A DNA stretch of 64,000 bases. Origin: M3007 sp965249785. GTDB lineage: Bacteria > Bacteroidota > Bacteroidia > Chitinophagales > Saprospiraceae. The stretch covers positions 1 to 64,000 of the forward strand of contig CBDFMU010000055.1 of the NCBI GenBank assembly GCA_965249785.1, written 5' to 3'. The notes below the pieces were generated by a model that saw nothing but the letters and a program-made list of their open reading frames with translations, had not been told where the DNA came from and did not search any database. Position 1 is the stretch's first letter, and every line of letters starts with the position of its first letter. Position numbers and translations under genes: made by a program. Of this stretch, positions 9,303-16,727 are shown piece after piece.

Positions 9303-10199
9303 TTACTTCACAAACGACTTTATATACGCCAAAGATGTTGTCCACGTAAGATTTTTATAACGTTCATTAGTTAAATGGTCGTGTTGCGTGGAAAACATGG
9401 AATACATATATTGGCTTTGCTGCCATTTTGCATACAATTCATTTTCTCCGGCCGGATTGTCGGCTCTCTGCTTTTTTATGAATCGTGCAAAGTCTTCCAG
9501 ACTTGATAGCTGATGGATGCTAAATTCCTGACCTGTTGCTTCTTTCACATCAGCCCATATCATATTGGGGCTGACCTGGAAACTTGCAATCGGTAAATCT
9601 CTCGGTGCGTTGTCATCCATAGCCACTTCGGCGGTGAAGGCGGCTGTATCGTCCATAGTAGTAAAATCTAATGCCCAGTCTGCTTTTCCCTCCCAATAAC
9701 CAATGCTTTTGTCTTTTAAGTTTAACACCGGGGTATTGTATTTTAATATATCCGCAAAAGCACCATTGAAAATAGAAGAGGCTTTTATGGGAGTGCTATC
9801 CAGATAATCTTTAAATTGTCTTCTTAAATCAAAATTTCTGTTTTCGCCCCGCACTAAATCATTGTAATTCGTGCAAAAATCGGATGGAATAAATCTCGCA
9901 ACGCCCGCTTGCAAGGCTCCATCCAGAATCCTTTTTTGTAAATCTACAATGACGTCGCCCAAGCCTGCCAATGCTGAAACCACGCAGTCTATACCTGTAC
10001 AGGCTTTTGTAATTTCATCCATGCTATTTACATCCACTTCAAACACCTTGACCCCCATTTTTGTAAGCGTCTCGATTTTTTCAGGGTCAGTAGAAGTTCT
10101 AACGATGGCACTTACGTTTGCGCCTCTTTTTATTAATTCGCGGCAGATTCTATTGCCTAAATTGCCGGTAGCACCGGCTACTAAAATCGCTTTTTTCAT
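9303..10199 (-). CDS. NmrA-like NAD(P)-binding reductase
   Basis: 298 residues. The N-terminal dinucleotide-binding motif is LVAGATGNLGNRICREL (residues 6-22), followed by FEVDVNSMDEI and SALAGLGDVI, as in the NmrA / isoflavone-reductase branch of extended short-chain dehydrogenases. RFIPSDFCTN replaces the usual active-site region of that group. The likely role is an NADPH-dependent reductase or a redox-sensing NmrA protein; the substrate is unknown. It lies 21 bases behind the alpha/beta hydrolase on the same strand, so the two form an operon reading away from the Crp/Fnr gene. Confidence 0.85.
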   Translation of the reverse strand: MKKAILVAGATGNLGNRICRELIKRGANVSAIVRTSTDPEKIETLTKMGVKVFEVDVNSMDEITKACTGIDCVVSALAGLGDVIVDLQKRILDGALQAGVARFIPSDFCTNYNDLVRGENRNFDLRRQFKDYLDSTPIKASSIFNGAFADILKYNTPVLNLKDKSIGYWEGKADWALDFTTMDDTAAFTAEVAMDDNAPRDLPIASFQVSPNMIWADVKEATGQEFSIHQLSSLEDFARFIKKQRADNPAGENELYAKWQQSQYMYSMFSTQHDHLTNERYKNLTWTTSLAYIKSFVK

Positions 10200-10220
10200 T
10201 GCTGTTTTTTTTGTTTATGT

Positions 10221-11183
10221 TTAATTTTTTGTTTCTGCCAGAAAACTGACTACCGCATCAACTACCTGTTCCGGTTGCTCCTCGTACAAGTAATGCCCGC
10301 TATCTAAAATGCCGATTACGTTTACATCTTTTGCCACGTAAGGCAATCCCATCTTCATGTAGTTATAACTGATATAACTACCAATTCCTAATACGGGCAT
10401 AGTAAGTGGCTGATAGGTTTTAGCATCTTCTATATCCTGCGTAAAAGTCTGGTACCAGGCATTAGCAGCCCTGATGCTATCTGTTTCATTATAAACGGAA
10501 GCATACACTGCTCTTTCTAATGAACTCATTTTACTGTCATCCATCATCACATACTGAAAAAGCCAGTCCAGCAGGTATTGAAAACGCCCTGCTAATATTT
10601 TTTCCGGTAATCCTTTGACCTGATTAAATGCCATCCACCAAGCGTAAGGCATATTAGCATCCATTTTCTCTGTAAATGTGCCTGCGAATGGTAGCAAGGG
10701 CATTTGCATCATGCCTTCACTCGGATGCGAACCATCGGCTACAATTAGTTTTTCCGTAAATTCTGGATAATTAAAAGCAAAACTCATCGCCACCATGCCG
10801 CCTATATCATGGCCCATGATGTGGACTTTTGCTAGTCCAAGTTGTTGTATGAGTGCCAGCACATCAGTGGCCATGGTTTTCTTATCGTAGCCGGATGCCG
10901 GTTTTTCCGAACTACCCATGCCCCTTATATCAATGATGATTACGCGGTAACTTTTGGCCAGCACTGCGGCAACAGGATGATAAGAATACCAGGTTTGTGG
11001 CCAGCCGGGTAAACAAACCAGTGGCTTACCGCTTCCGCCCTGCACGTAATGCAGCCGTACGCCGTTAACCGTTGTATAGTGATTAGTAAAGCCGGGAAAA
11101 TCTTTAATTAATTCATCATCAGAATATTTATTCTGAGTGATTACTGGATGCTCGTTCGTTTGAGTCACTGTATTATTTTTCAT
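10221..11183 (-). CDS. Alpha/beta hydrolase, epoxide hydrolase/dehalogenase type
   Basis: 320 residues. The nucleophile elbow is GHDIGG, with aspartate rather than serine. The oxyanion motif LPGWPQTWYS matches the HGxP of epoxide hydrolases with H replaced by P, and the catalytic histidine lies in DSGHYLYEEQPEQV near the C-terminus. An Asp nucleophile points to epoxide hydrolase or haloalkane/haloacetate dehalogenase chemistry rather than an esterase. No signal peptide. It is the first gene of a two-gene operon with the NmrA-like reductase. A very well formed promoter ends only four bases before the ATG, which implies a leaderless or nearly leaderless message. Confidence 0.88.
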   Translation of the reverse strand: MKNNTVTQTNEHPVITQNKYSDDELIKDFPGFTNHYTTVNGVRLHYVQGGSGKPLVCLPGWPQTWYSYHPVAAVLAKSYRVIIIDIRGMGSSEKPASGYDKKTMATDVLALIQQLGLAKVHIMGHDIGGMVAMSFAFNYPEFTEKLIVADGSHPSEGMMQMPLLPFAGTFTEKMDANMPYAWWMAFNQVKGLPEKILAGRFQYLLDWLFQYVMMDDSKMSSLERAVYASVYNETDSIRAANAWYQTFTQDIEDAKTYQPLTMPVLGIGSYISYNYMKMGLPYVAKDVNVIGILDSGHYLYEEQPEQVVDAVVSFLAETKN

Positions 11184-11187
11184 GGCT

Positions 11188-11217
11188 CAAAGGTAGAAGG
11201 CTGCGGAAGGAGGCAAA
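11188..11217 (-). promoter_or_regulatory. Promoter of hydrolase-NmrA operon
   Basis: Read on the minus strand: TTTG (11217-11214), 18 bases, then TACCTTTG (11195-11188), a near-perfect -33/-7 pair of the Bacteroidota primary sigma factor. The -7 box ends four bases before the ATG at 11183, so the predicted start site falls at or inside the start codon. Confidence 0.75.
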
Positions 11218-11218
11218 A

Positions 11219-11232
11219 CTACCAATTGGTAG
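11219..11232. promoter_or_regulatory. Perfect 14-bp palindrome, candidate operator
   Basis: CTACCAATTGGTAG is its own reverse complement. It sits immediately upstream of the -33 box of the hydrolase operon, where an activator or repressor would bind. The nearby Crp/Fnr-type gene is a possible binder, though the sequence does not resemble the classic TGTGA-N6-TCACA site. Confidence 0.5.
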
Positions 11233-11275
11233 ATAATAAGGTTGTTGCGGTGGTTTTATAGAGCACGTATTAGTA

Positions 11276-11392
11276 GGTTTTGTCATTCAGAGCGTAGCGT
11301 GGAATCCGAGGCCGAAGGCCGATTCTATAAAACTCTTTAATTTCAGCCTTCGGCCTCGGATTCCACGCCTTACGGCTCTGAATGACAAAACC
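11276..11392. repeat. Long inverted repeat (REP-like, GTCATTCAGAGC family)
   Basis: The left arm begins GGTTTTGTCATTCAGAG and the right arm ends CTCTGAATGACAAAACC. The arms, about 45 bases with few mismatches, continue through GGAATCCGAGGCCGAAGGC, around a loop of about 25 bases. No coding content. It lies between the hydrolase promoter and the 3' end of the Crp/Fnr gene and may act as a terminator or as a dispersed repeat. Confidence 0.7.
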
Positions 11393-11444
11393 CCAAAAAT
11401 ATATACACAATTTATTGTCAATGCTTCAACAAGTCTAACGAACA

Positions 11445-12008
11445 TTACCGGATATTTTTCCTGATCCGGCTTAGTGCATTGGGCGTAATACCAAGTACAG
11501 CCGCTAATTGTTTGACAGGAATTTTTTGTAGAAATTCCGGGTTGTTCATAAATTCCAGATAACGTTCTTCGGCTGACAATGTTTGAAAATTTAAAATCTG
11601 GTCTATCATTCTCACGGACATGGCCTCCCAGATTTTTCTGCCGAACTCTTCCCAAACAGCAATATGCCTGTATAAAAAGTCCATGTCTTTTTTGTCAATC
11701 ACCACCAGTTCTGTATCTTCTATGGCTTCAATATTAAACCTGGACGGTTTCTGTGGATTCAGGCTTGAAATCTCGGTGAAAAATTCATTCTTAAACGTCA
11801 CCCAGGTAGTATTTTCATGGTCATTTGCTTCATAAAAAAAGCGAACACCACCGGAGACAATGAAAAAATACTGATTCGCAATTTGCCCTTTCTTTAAAAT
11901 CAGTTTCCCTTTGGGGACTTGCCTCGCAGTGCATCTGGAAAGTACAAGTTGCAAATCCGAATCATCTATCCAGATAATGGTTTTTATAAATGTTATAAAT
12001 TCTTCCAT
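11445..12008 (-). CDS. Crp/Fnr-family transcriptional regulator
   Basis: 187 residues from the ATG at 12008; the frame is open further upstream to 12179, but that part is not protein-like and overlaps repeats. Residues about 15-115 form the cyclic-nucleotide-binding-type barrel (KGKLILKKGQIANQYFFIVS), then a dimer helix, then a helix-turn-helix at the C-terminus (PVKQLAAVLGITPNALSRIR). This short form with LSRIRK at the end is common in Bacteroidota and often controls adjacent redox or hydrolase genes. The ligand is unknown. It is co-directional with the hydrolase-NmrA operon, separated by a large inverted repeat. Confidence 0.85.
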   Translation of the reverse strand: MEEFITFIKTIIWIDDSDLQLVLSRCTARQVPKGKLILKKGQIANQYFFIVSGGVRFFYEANDHENTTWVTFKNEFFTEISSLNPQKPSRFNIEAIEDTELVVIDKKDMDFLYRHIAVWEEFGRKIWEAMSVRMIDQILNFQTLSAEERYLEFMNNPEFLQKIPVKQLAAVLGITPNALSRIRKNIR

Positions 12009-12196
12009 GGTGAGTAACCGTCCAAAATAAATTAAACCACGACGACACAACGAATACGACGTAATATGTTTATAATGTGAATCACGGGGTTGATTAAGTA
12101 AGTATTTGAATTTTAAGCACCTAGACCTTCCAGGTTTCAAAAACATAGAGCATGTCCACCTCTTTTTCATCACGATCAATACCTGTTTCTAGCACA

Positions 12197-12352
12197 ACCC
12201 GCGTAGCGGTGACATTCCAGAAGAAAAAAAAGGGTGAGCGTAAAAACGTAGAACCGCGTAGCGGTGACATTATAATGTCACCGCTACGCGGTTCCAACGG
12301 TGCCAAACGAGGAGGTGGTTTTATTTTTACCAGAATGTCACCGCTACGCGGT
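12197..12352. repeat. Array of ACCGCGTAGCGGTGACAT repeats with perfect palindrome
   Basis: Four copies of an 18-20 base word: direct at 12197-12216 and 12253-12272, inverted at 12272-12291 and 12333-12352. The middle two fuse into a perfect 44-base palindrome (12251-12294, from GAAC to GTTC). The 528-base region 12009-12536 around it contains no convincing gene. A half copy of the AGACCT repeat (12122-12143) is also present. Confidence 0.8.
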
Positions 12353-12536
12353 TTGCATCGAGCATCTATTGAGTTTGACAAAAGACGTGTACATGCCATA
12401 GAATTTTAAATTCTGGAAGGTTTCGGCACTAACTACCTGAAAATCAGCATTTAATTTTTAACCCATGATTCGCATTGATAATAAAAGAATTATTCGTAGC
12501 CCCAGTGTAGATTTGACAACTTTTAAAAAGGCAGTA

Positions 12537-13265
12537 TTACTCCCCAGCCGCCACTGGAGCCACTAAATTAGCCACCCGCACAATCTGCTCGTTTGGTTTA
12601 TCCCATTCTATCAAACCATCGCGCATCCGCACAATACGGTGGGCGTGGAGGGCAATATCCTGTTCGTGGGTGACGAGGATAACCGTGTTGCCATTTTGGT
12701 GGATTTGCTCGAACAGGCCCATGATTTCGTAGGAAGTTTTGGTATCGAGGTTACCCGTCGGTTCGTCGGCGAGAATGATGGCCGGGTCGTTGACCAGAGC
12801 GCGGGCTACGGCTACACGCTGACGTTGACCACCGGAAAGTTCGTTGGGTTTGTGCAGTACGCGGTCACCGAGACCTACGGATTCGAGGACGGCGCGGGCT
12901 TTTTCCAAGCGTTGTTCTCTGCCAATACCTGCATAAACCAATGGTAGAGCCACGTTTTCGAGGGCGGAAAGGCGTGGCATCAGGTTGAAAGTCTGGAAGA
13001 CAAAGCCAATTTGCTTATTCCGTACTTCGGCCAATTCGCCGTCGTCCATCGTGCTGACTTCGATTCCATTTAACCAATATTCGCCTTGTGTCGGAGAATC
13101 GAGGCAACCGAGCAGGTTCATCAGCGTGGATTTGCCGCTGCCGGACGGTCCCATGAGAGCGACGTACTCGTTTTTGTTGATTTCGAGACTGACATTTTTG
13201 AGTGCCTCGACTATTTCGGCACCCATGATGTAGGTTTTATTGAGATTGCGAATGGAGATCAGCAT
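12537..13265 (-). CDS. ABC transporter ATP-binding protein, LolD/MacB type
   Basis: 242 residues from ATG 13265; an in-frame TTG at 13283 lies inside a tandem repeat and is not preferred. Walker A GPSGSGKST, Q-loop FQTFNL, signature LSGGQRQRVAVARAL, Walker B IILADEPTG and the H-loop VTHE are all present. The fold type is that of the MacB/LolD/FtsE ATPases, which power lipoprotein or antimicrobial export through a FtsX-like permease. No permease is adjacent, so the partner must be elsewhere. Upstream on the same strand lie a 52-residue membrane protein and gatC. Confidence 0.92.
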   Translation of the reverse strand: MLISIRNLNKTYIMGAEIVEALKNVSLEINKNEYVALMGPSGSGKSTLMNLLGCLDSPTQGEYWLNGIEVSTMDDGELAEVRNKQIGFVFQTFNLMPRLSALENVALPLVYAGIGREQRLEKARAVLESVGLGDRVLHKPNELSGGQRQRVAVARALVNDPAIILADEPTGNLDTKTSYEIMGLFEQIHQNGNTVILVTHEQDIALHAHRIVRMRDGLIEWDKPNEQIVRVANLVAPVAAGE

Positions 13266-13271
13266 ATTTTC

Positions 13272-13304
13272 TAATGTGGTCAATGTGATGGAATGTGGTC
13301 AATG
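13272..13304 (-). promoter_or_regulatory. Tandem TTGACCACATT repeat before ABC ATPase
   Basis: On the minus strand CATTGACCACATT occurs twice (13304-13292 and 13285-13272) with a 19-base period, ending seven bases before the ATG. The same pair of words is found before the MFS gene at 14801-14831. Confidence 0.45.
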
Positions 13305-13309
13305 GGAAG

Positions 13310-13468
13310 TTACGCAGTTCGTTTTCTTCTAAAAAAGAGGCCGGTGATTGCTCCGATGGCACCAACTATTAAGGCAGCCACTTGGGTACCAATAAAAGGC
13401 AAAAAGAAATAGATAATCAAACCAGCGACAACAATAGCAGCGAGAACCCAAAGGAGCATTTTATTCAT
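13310..13468 (-). CDS. Small membrane protein, 52 residues
   Basis: ATG at 13468, stop at 13312-13310. The translation starts MNKMLLWVLAAIVVAGLI and has two hydrophobic helices (about residues 4-27 and 30-47), separated by a short turn around FIGTQ, with a basic tail FFRRKRTA. It looks like a real small inner-membrane protein, by its consistent hydrophobic pattern and its position between gatC and the ABC ATPase on the same strand. No family recognised. Confidence 0.6.
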   Translation of the reverse strand: MNKMLLWVLAAIVVAGLIIYFFLPFIGTQVAALIVGAIGAITGLFFRRKRTA

Positions 13469-13493
13469 AGAAGGTTTTCGTTTTATAATATTT

Positions 13494-13584
13494 GTTGAGG
13501 AGTTGAGAATGTTGAGGTTGTTGAGAGTATTGATTGTACTAATCTCAACATTCTCAACTTTTTTCTCTCAACATCCTCAACAAC
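13494..13584. repeat. GTTGAG intergenic repeat block with inverted halves
   Basis: The left half repeats GTTGAG(A/G) words (GTTGAGGAGTTGAGAATGTT and on). The right half holds the complement (TCTCAACATTCTCAAC, CTCTCAACATCCTCAAC). The block could fold into a long hairpin downstream of gatC. Similar blocks lie near 25310, 38617, 55629 and, shorter, 54690 and 62692. Confidence 0.7.
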
Positions 13585-13590
13585 TATTTT

Positions 13591-13881
13591 TCATTGTTCA
13601 ATCACCTTCGGCACCCGAAAATACTGTCCATCGTGCTTCGGGGCGTTTTGCAAAGCCTGTTCCGGACTGAGTTGCTTCCCCACTTCGTCTTCGCGCCAAA
13701 CATTGCCCTGATCATTCAGATAAACCAGCGGCTCCACGCCCGTCGTATCCAGTTCGCGGAGTTTGTCCACCATATCCAGAATACTTTGGAGGTCGCTGGT
13801 GAGTTTGTCGCGTTCCGGGTCGCTGAGTTGCAGGCGAGCCAGTTTTTCAAGGTGTGAAATAACGTCTTTGTCCAACTGCAT
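13591..13881 (-). CDS. gatC: Asp-tRNA(Asn)/Glu-tRNA(Gln) amidotransferase subunit C
   Basis: 96 residues, the usual GatC length. Signatures are VISHLEKLARLQLSDPE at the N-terminus, ILDMVDKLRELDTTGVEPL in the middle and DGQYFRVPKVIEQ at the end. GatC wraps GatA and GatB in the complex that amidates misacylated Glu-tRNA(Gln) or Asp-tRNA(Asn). gatA and gatB are not in the window. Confidence 0.95.
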   Translation of the reverse strand: MQLDKDVISHLEKLARLQLSDPERDKLTSDLQSILDMVDKLRELDTTGVEPLVYLNDQGNVWREDEVGKQLSPEQALQNAPKHDGQYFRVPKVIEQ

Positions 13882-14065
13882 CGAAAAAGGTTAGATAGGA
13901 AGGTGAGGAACTTCGGTGAACTGGCCCCGCTATTCGCTGAACGGTGGGCGGGCATTGGTAGATGTTGGTAAAAAAGCGCGCATTTGCGGCACTTACTCTC
14001 GCTCAAATTCTACCTTCGTGCCGCACAAATTTACCGCGCTTCCCGTAAGCAACAGCTATTAAAAG

Positions 14066-14716
14066 ATGAATCCAGGCGTACCTTCCGAAAAAACGATTAT
14101 CCGCCACGTCGCCATTGCCGGCAATATTGGGGCTGGCAAGACGACCCTCTGTGAAATGCTGGCCAAACATTTTGGCTGGGATGTGCACTATGAGGATGCG
14201 GAAAACAACCCGTATCTGTCCGATTTTTATATGGACATGAAGCGTTGGTCTTTCAATTTGCAGGTATTTTTCCTGTCGAGCCGCTACCAGCAGGTGCTGC
14301 GCATTTTGCAGGGGCATCGCACGGTGATCCAGGACCGCACGATTTATGAGGACGCGTTTATTTTTGCGCCCAATCTCGCCGATATGGGGCTGATGGAACG
14401 CCGCGATTTTGAGAATTACCTGACGCTGTTTCAATCGGTCGTTTCGCAGATCAAAGCCCCTGATTTATTAATTTACCTCAAAGCCAGTATTCCAACTTTG
14501 GTGGATCATATTCAGATGCGCGGCCGCGACTATGAAGGCAGTATTAGTCTGGATTATTTAAAACGCCTTAACGACCGTTATGATAGCTGGATTAATAGTT
14601 ACCGCGAGGGTAAGTTGTTGATTATCAATGTAGATCAGTTAGATTTTTCTAATAATAAAGAAGATTCCGGCAAGGTATTGGAAATGGTGCAGGCGGAATT
14701 GCACGGACTGTTTTGA
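14066..14716 (+). CDS. Deoxynucleoside kinase
   Basis: 216 residues. P-loop GNIGAGKTT at residues about 18-26, the nucleoside-binding motif QDRTIYEDAFIF, and the LID-like basic segment QMRGRDYEGSISLDYL identify the dNK/deoxyadenosine-deoxyguanosine kinase family of nucleotide salvage. The YQQVLRILQGHRTVIQDR region is typical. Cytosolic, stand-alone. The start ATG is preceded by an A-rich stretch (AACAGCTATTAAAAG). The exact nucleoside preference cannot be read from sequence. Confidence 0.92.
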   Translation: MNPGVPSEKTIIRHVAIAGNIGAGKTTLCEMLAKHFGWDVHYEDAENNPYLSDFYMDMKRWSFNLQVFFLSSRYQQVLRILQGHRTVIQDRTIYEDAFIFAPNLADMGLMERRDFENYLTLFQSVVSQIKAPDLLIYLKASIPTLVDHIQMRGRDYEGSISLDYLKRLNDRYDSWINSYREGKLLIINVDQLDFSNNKEDSGKVLEMVQAELHGLF

Positions 14717-14749
14717 ATGCGGAATGGCGAATGCGGAATTCGGAATTTT
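14715..14749. repeat. Short GAATGCGGAAT tandem repeat
   Basis: Immediately after the kinase stop codon the words GAATGCGGAAT, GGCGAATGCGGAAT and TCGGAATTT follow one another, a degenerate tandem of about 11-14 bases. Confidence 0.5.
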
Positions 14750-14800
14750 TCGACTACCCACAGGCGTGATTTTTTGATCGGATTCCTACGATACCACTCC

Positions 14801-14831
14801 CATTGACCACATTATCGAATTGACCACATTA
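14801..14831 (+). promoter_or_regulatory. Tandem TTGACCACATTA repeat before MFS gene
   Basis: CATTGACCACATTA (14801-14814) and ATTGACCACATTA (14819-14831) repeat with a 17-base period and end 11 bases before the MFS start. The same words precede the ABC ATPase on the other strand. Confidence 0.45.
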
Positions 14832-14842
14832 TTTTATCAGCC

Positions 14843-16087
14843 ATGTCCAGCACCTCGGCTCCCGTCCCTACCCGCCTGCTTAATGCCGCCGTCATCGTGG
14901 CCGCGCTCGGCTACTTTGTGGATATTTACGACCTATTGTTATTTGGTTTTGTGCGGCAGAAAAGCCTGCTTAGTCTGGGCTTTACGAAAGAACAAGCCTT
15001 CGATCTCGGCCTGTCTTTGCAGAATTGGCAGATGTTTGGGATGCTCGTCGGGGGTATTTTATGGGGCGTGTTGGGCGACAAATTCGGGCGGGTACGCGTG
15101 CTATATTTTTCCATCGCGCTGTATTCTATTGCCAATATTTTGAACGGTTTTGCGCACGGGGCCACGGATTATGCCTTGTATCGCTGCATCGCAGGCATCG
15201 GGCTGGCGGGCGAGTTGGGCGCGGGCATTACGCTGGTGGCCGAGGTATTACCGAAAAATAAACGCGGTTTGGGTACCATGTTGGTGGCTTCCATCGGCTT
15301 GTCCGGCGCGTTACTGGCCTGGATCATTGAGCATAACTTTGACTGGCGCAACTGCTATTTCATCGGCGGAGGCTTGGGCGTGTTGCTGCTAATTTTCCGC
15401 ATTCGCGTCAATGAATCGGGTATTTTCCGGGAAATGCAGCGGGATAGCAACGTCAGTCGGGGCAATTTCTTTGCGCTGTTCACCAATTGGAACCGGTTTT
15501 CGCGGTTTTTGCGCTGCATTTTTATTGGTACGACGACCTGGTTTGTGGTAGGTGTGCTGGTCTTCTTTTCACCGGAATTTGGCAAACCCAAAGGTTTGGA
15601 CGGCATCTCCGCTCCTAATGCGATTGCGATTTGTTACTGCGGTTTGATTCTCGGCGATATTGCTTCCGGGTTACTTAGCCAGTATTTGCGTAGTCGCCGA
15701 AAAGTCATGCTGATCTTCCTCAGCCTCAACGTGTTATCGGTCGTTTATTATTTGCTGGGAACCTTTGCTACGCCAACGGCTTTTTATACTGCGCACTTTT
15801 TACTCGGTATTTCGGTCGGTTTTTGGGTCATTTTTGTCACCATTGGCGCAGAGCAATTTGGTACCAACCTGCGCTCTACGGTGGCTACTTCGGTGCCGAA
15901 TTTCGCGCGCGGGATGCAAGTGCCGATCAATTTGTCCTTTCAGTATTTGAAAAATCCAGCGGTGTTGGGCAGCGTCGTTTCTGCTGCCTGGGTGGTGGGC
16001 TCGGTTTGTTTGGCGTTGGCGTTTGTTGCGTTAATTGGGTTGCGGGAGACGTTTGATGCGGATCTGGATTTTGTAGAGGACGTGTAA
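14843..16087 (+). CDS. MFS transporter, metabolite:H+ symporter-like
   Basis: 414 residues with about 12 membrane helices. The loop 2-3 motif is GDKFGRVRV. The RCIAGIGLAGELGAGITLVAE stretch with EVLPKNKRG matches the signature of the MHS/sugar-porter branch of the major facilitator superfamily, and the second-half counterpart LRSRRKVM is present. It moves a small organic solute across the inner membrane; the substrate is unknown. It follows the deoxynucleoside kinase by 126 bases containing two kinds of short tandem repeat, so co-transcription is possible but not required. Confidence 0.9.
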   Translation: MSSTSAPVPTRLLNAAVIVAALGYFVDIYDLLLFGFVRQKSLLSLGFTKEQAFDLGLSLQNWQMFGMLVGGILWGVLGDKFGRVRVLYFSIALYSIANILNGFAHGATDYALYRCIAGIGLAGELGAGITLVAEVLPKNKRGLGTMLVASIGLSGALLAWIIEHNFDWRNCYFIGGGLGVLLLIFRIRVNESGIFREMQRDSNVSRGNFFALFTNWNRFSRFLRCIFIGTTTWFVVGVLVFFSPEFGKPKGLDGISAPNAIAICYCGLILGDIASGLLSQYLRSRRKVMLIFLSLNVLSVVYYLLGTFATPTAFYTAHFLLGISVGFWVIFVTIGAEQFGTNLRSTVATSVPNFARGMQVPINLSFQYLKNPAVLGSVVSAAWVVGSVCLALAFVALIGLRETFDADLDFVEDV

Positions 16088-16158
16088 ATATTAATGGAAA
16101 AACCTGTTTTAGGTAATCATCATAAGTAATAAGTGAGTAAAATATTCCTGCTCTATGT

Positions 16159-16241
16159 TGTCATCCTGACGCAGGAAGGAACTGGCCGGGCTTTGTTGAC
16201 CATCAACCACTTAGCCAGATCCTTCCTGCGTCAGGATGACA
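16159..16241. repeat. Inverted repeat, GTCATCCTGACGCAGGAAGGA family
   Basis: TGTCATCCTGACGCAGGAAGGA (16159-16180) pairs perfectly with its complement at 16220-16241, and the stem extends through CTGGC/GCCAG. It lies between the convergent MFS and DUF2281 genes and could terminate both. The design is the same as the 11276 repeat but the sequence differs. Confidence 0.75.
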
Positions 16242-16293
16242 TTTCGAGGTAAGAATTAATTGTTGCTTTATTCTGAAACTGTTGCCAGATATT

Positions 16294-16509
16294 TCATGCT
16301 TGCGGCATATAGTCTTCGAACCCTGCTGGCGTCTCGTCAAAATCGGGTGCTACGTAAAGAATCAGGTTCTTAGCCCAACCCGCTCGGCGACCAGACGGCT
16401 GTTCTTGCGCCGTTTTTTGTTTTAATGCTAATAGACCGTCCAAAAGGCTCTTGTCATTAAGCACGCTTATCCACATGATAAGTTCGAGTTTTTTCGCTTC
16501 GGCAGACAT
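16294..16509 (-). CDS. DUF2281-like small antitoxin-type protein
   Basis: 71 residues from the ATG at 16509. It starts MSAEAKKLELIMWISVLND, has a helical middle (LLDGLLALKQKTAQEQ), and ends with VAPDFDETPAGFEDYMPQA, the FDxPxxxFxxYM tail usual in DUF2281 / VapB-type antitoxins of Bacteroidota and cyanobacteria. No PIN-type toxin gene is adjacent, so it is an orphan here. It has its own promoter (16529-16558). Confidence 0.7.
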   Translation of the reverse strand: MSAEAKKLELIMWISVLNDKSLLDGLLALKQKTAQEQPSGRRAGWAKNLILYVAPDFDETPAGFEDYMPQA

Positions 16510-16528
16510 AAATTTTTCTATTTTATTC

Positions 16529-16558
16529 CAAAGATACAGACATCTCTCCAAAATACAA
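16529..16558 (-). promoter_or_regulatory. Promoter of DUF2281 gene
   Basis: Minus strand: TTG (16558-16556), 19 bases, TATCTTTG (16536-16529). Both elements fit the Bacteroidota consensus. The start site would be near 16522, about 12 bases before the ATG. Confidence 0.7.
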
Positions 16559-16709
16559 TTATAGGAGCATACAAGCAAAAAATGTCATTTTGGCAGAAAT
16601 ATTTATTTTTTAGTTAAACCAACTTGAAAATCAGGGGTTTAAAGGCTGGTAAATGGCCTGTTCGTGGGTCTGGCTGCAAAAATTAATCCTTCGCAACTGC
16701 CAAAAACGG

Positions 16710-16717
16710 TAGTTTTG
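16710..16717 (+). promoter_or_regulatory. -7 box before the sigma-54 activator gene
   Basis: TAGTTTTG fits TAnnTTTG and ends ten bases before the ATG at 16728, so the message would have almost no leader. Confidence 0.5.
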
Positions 16718-16727
16718 CCCCCTGACT

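Noticed and set aside
12121..12409. ORFs on both strands across the GCGTAGC repeat array
   Set aside because: They translate the repeats themselves (RSGDI, SPLRG words) on both strands and have no protein-like features.
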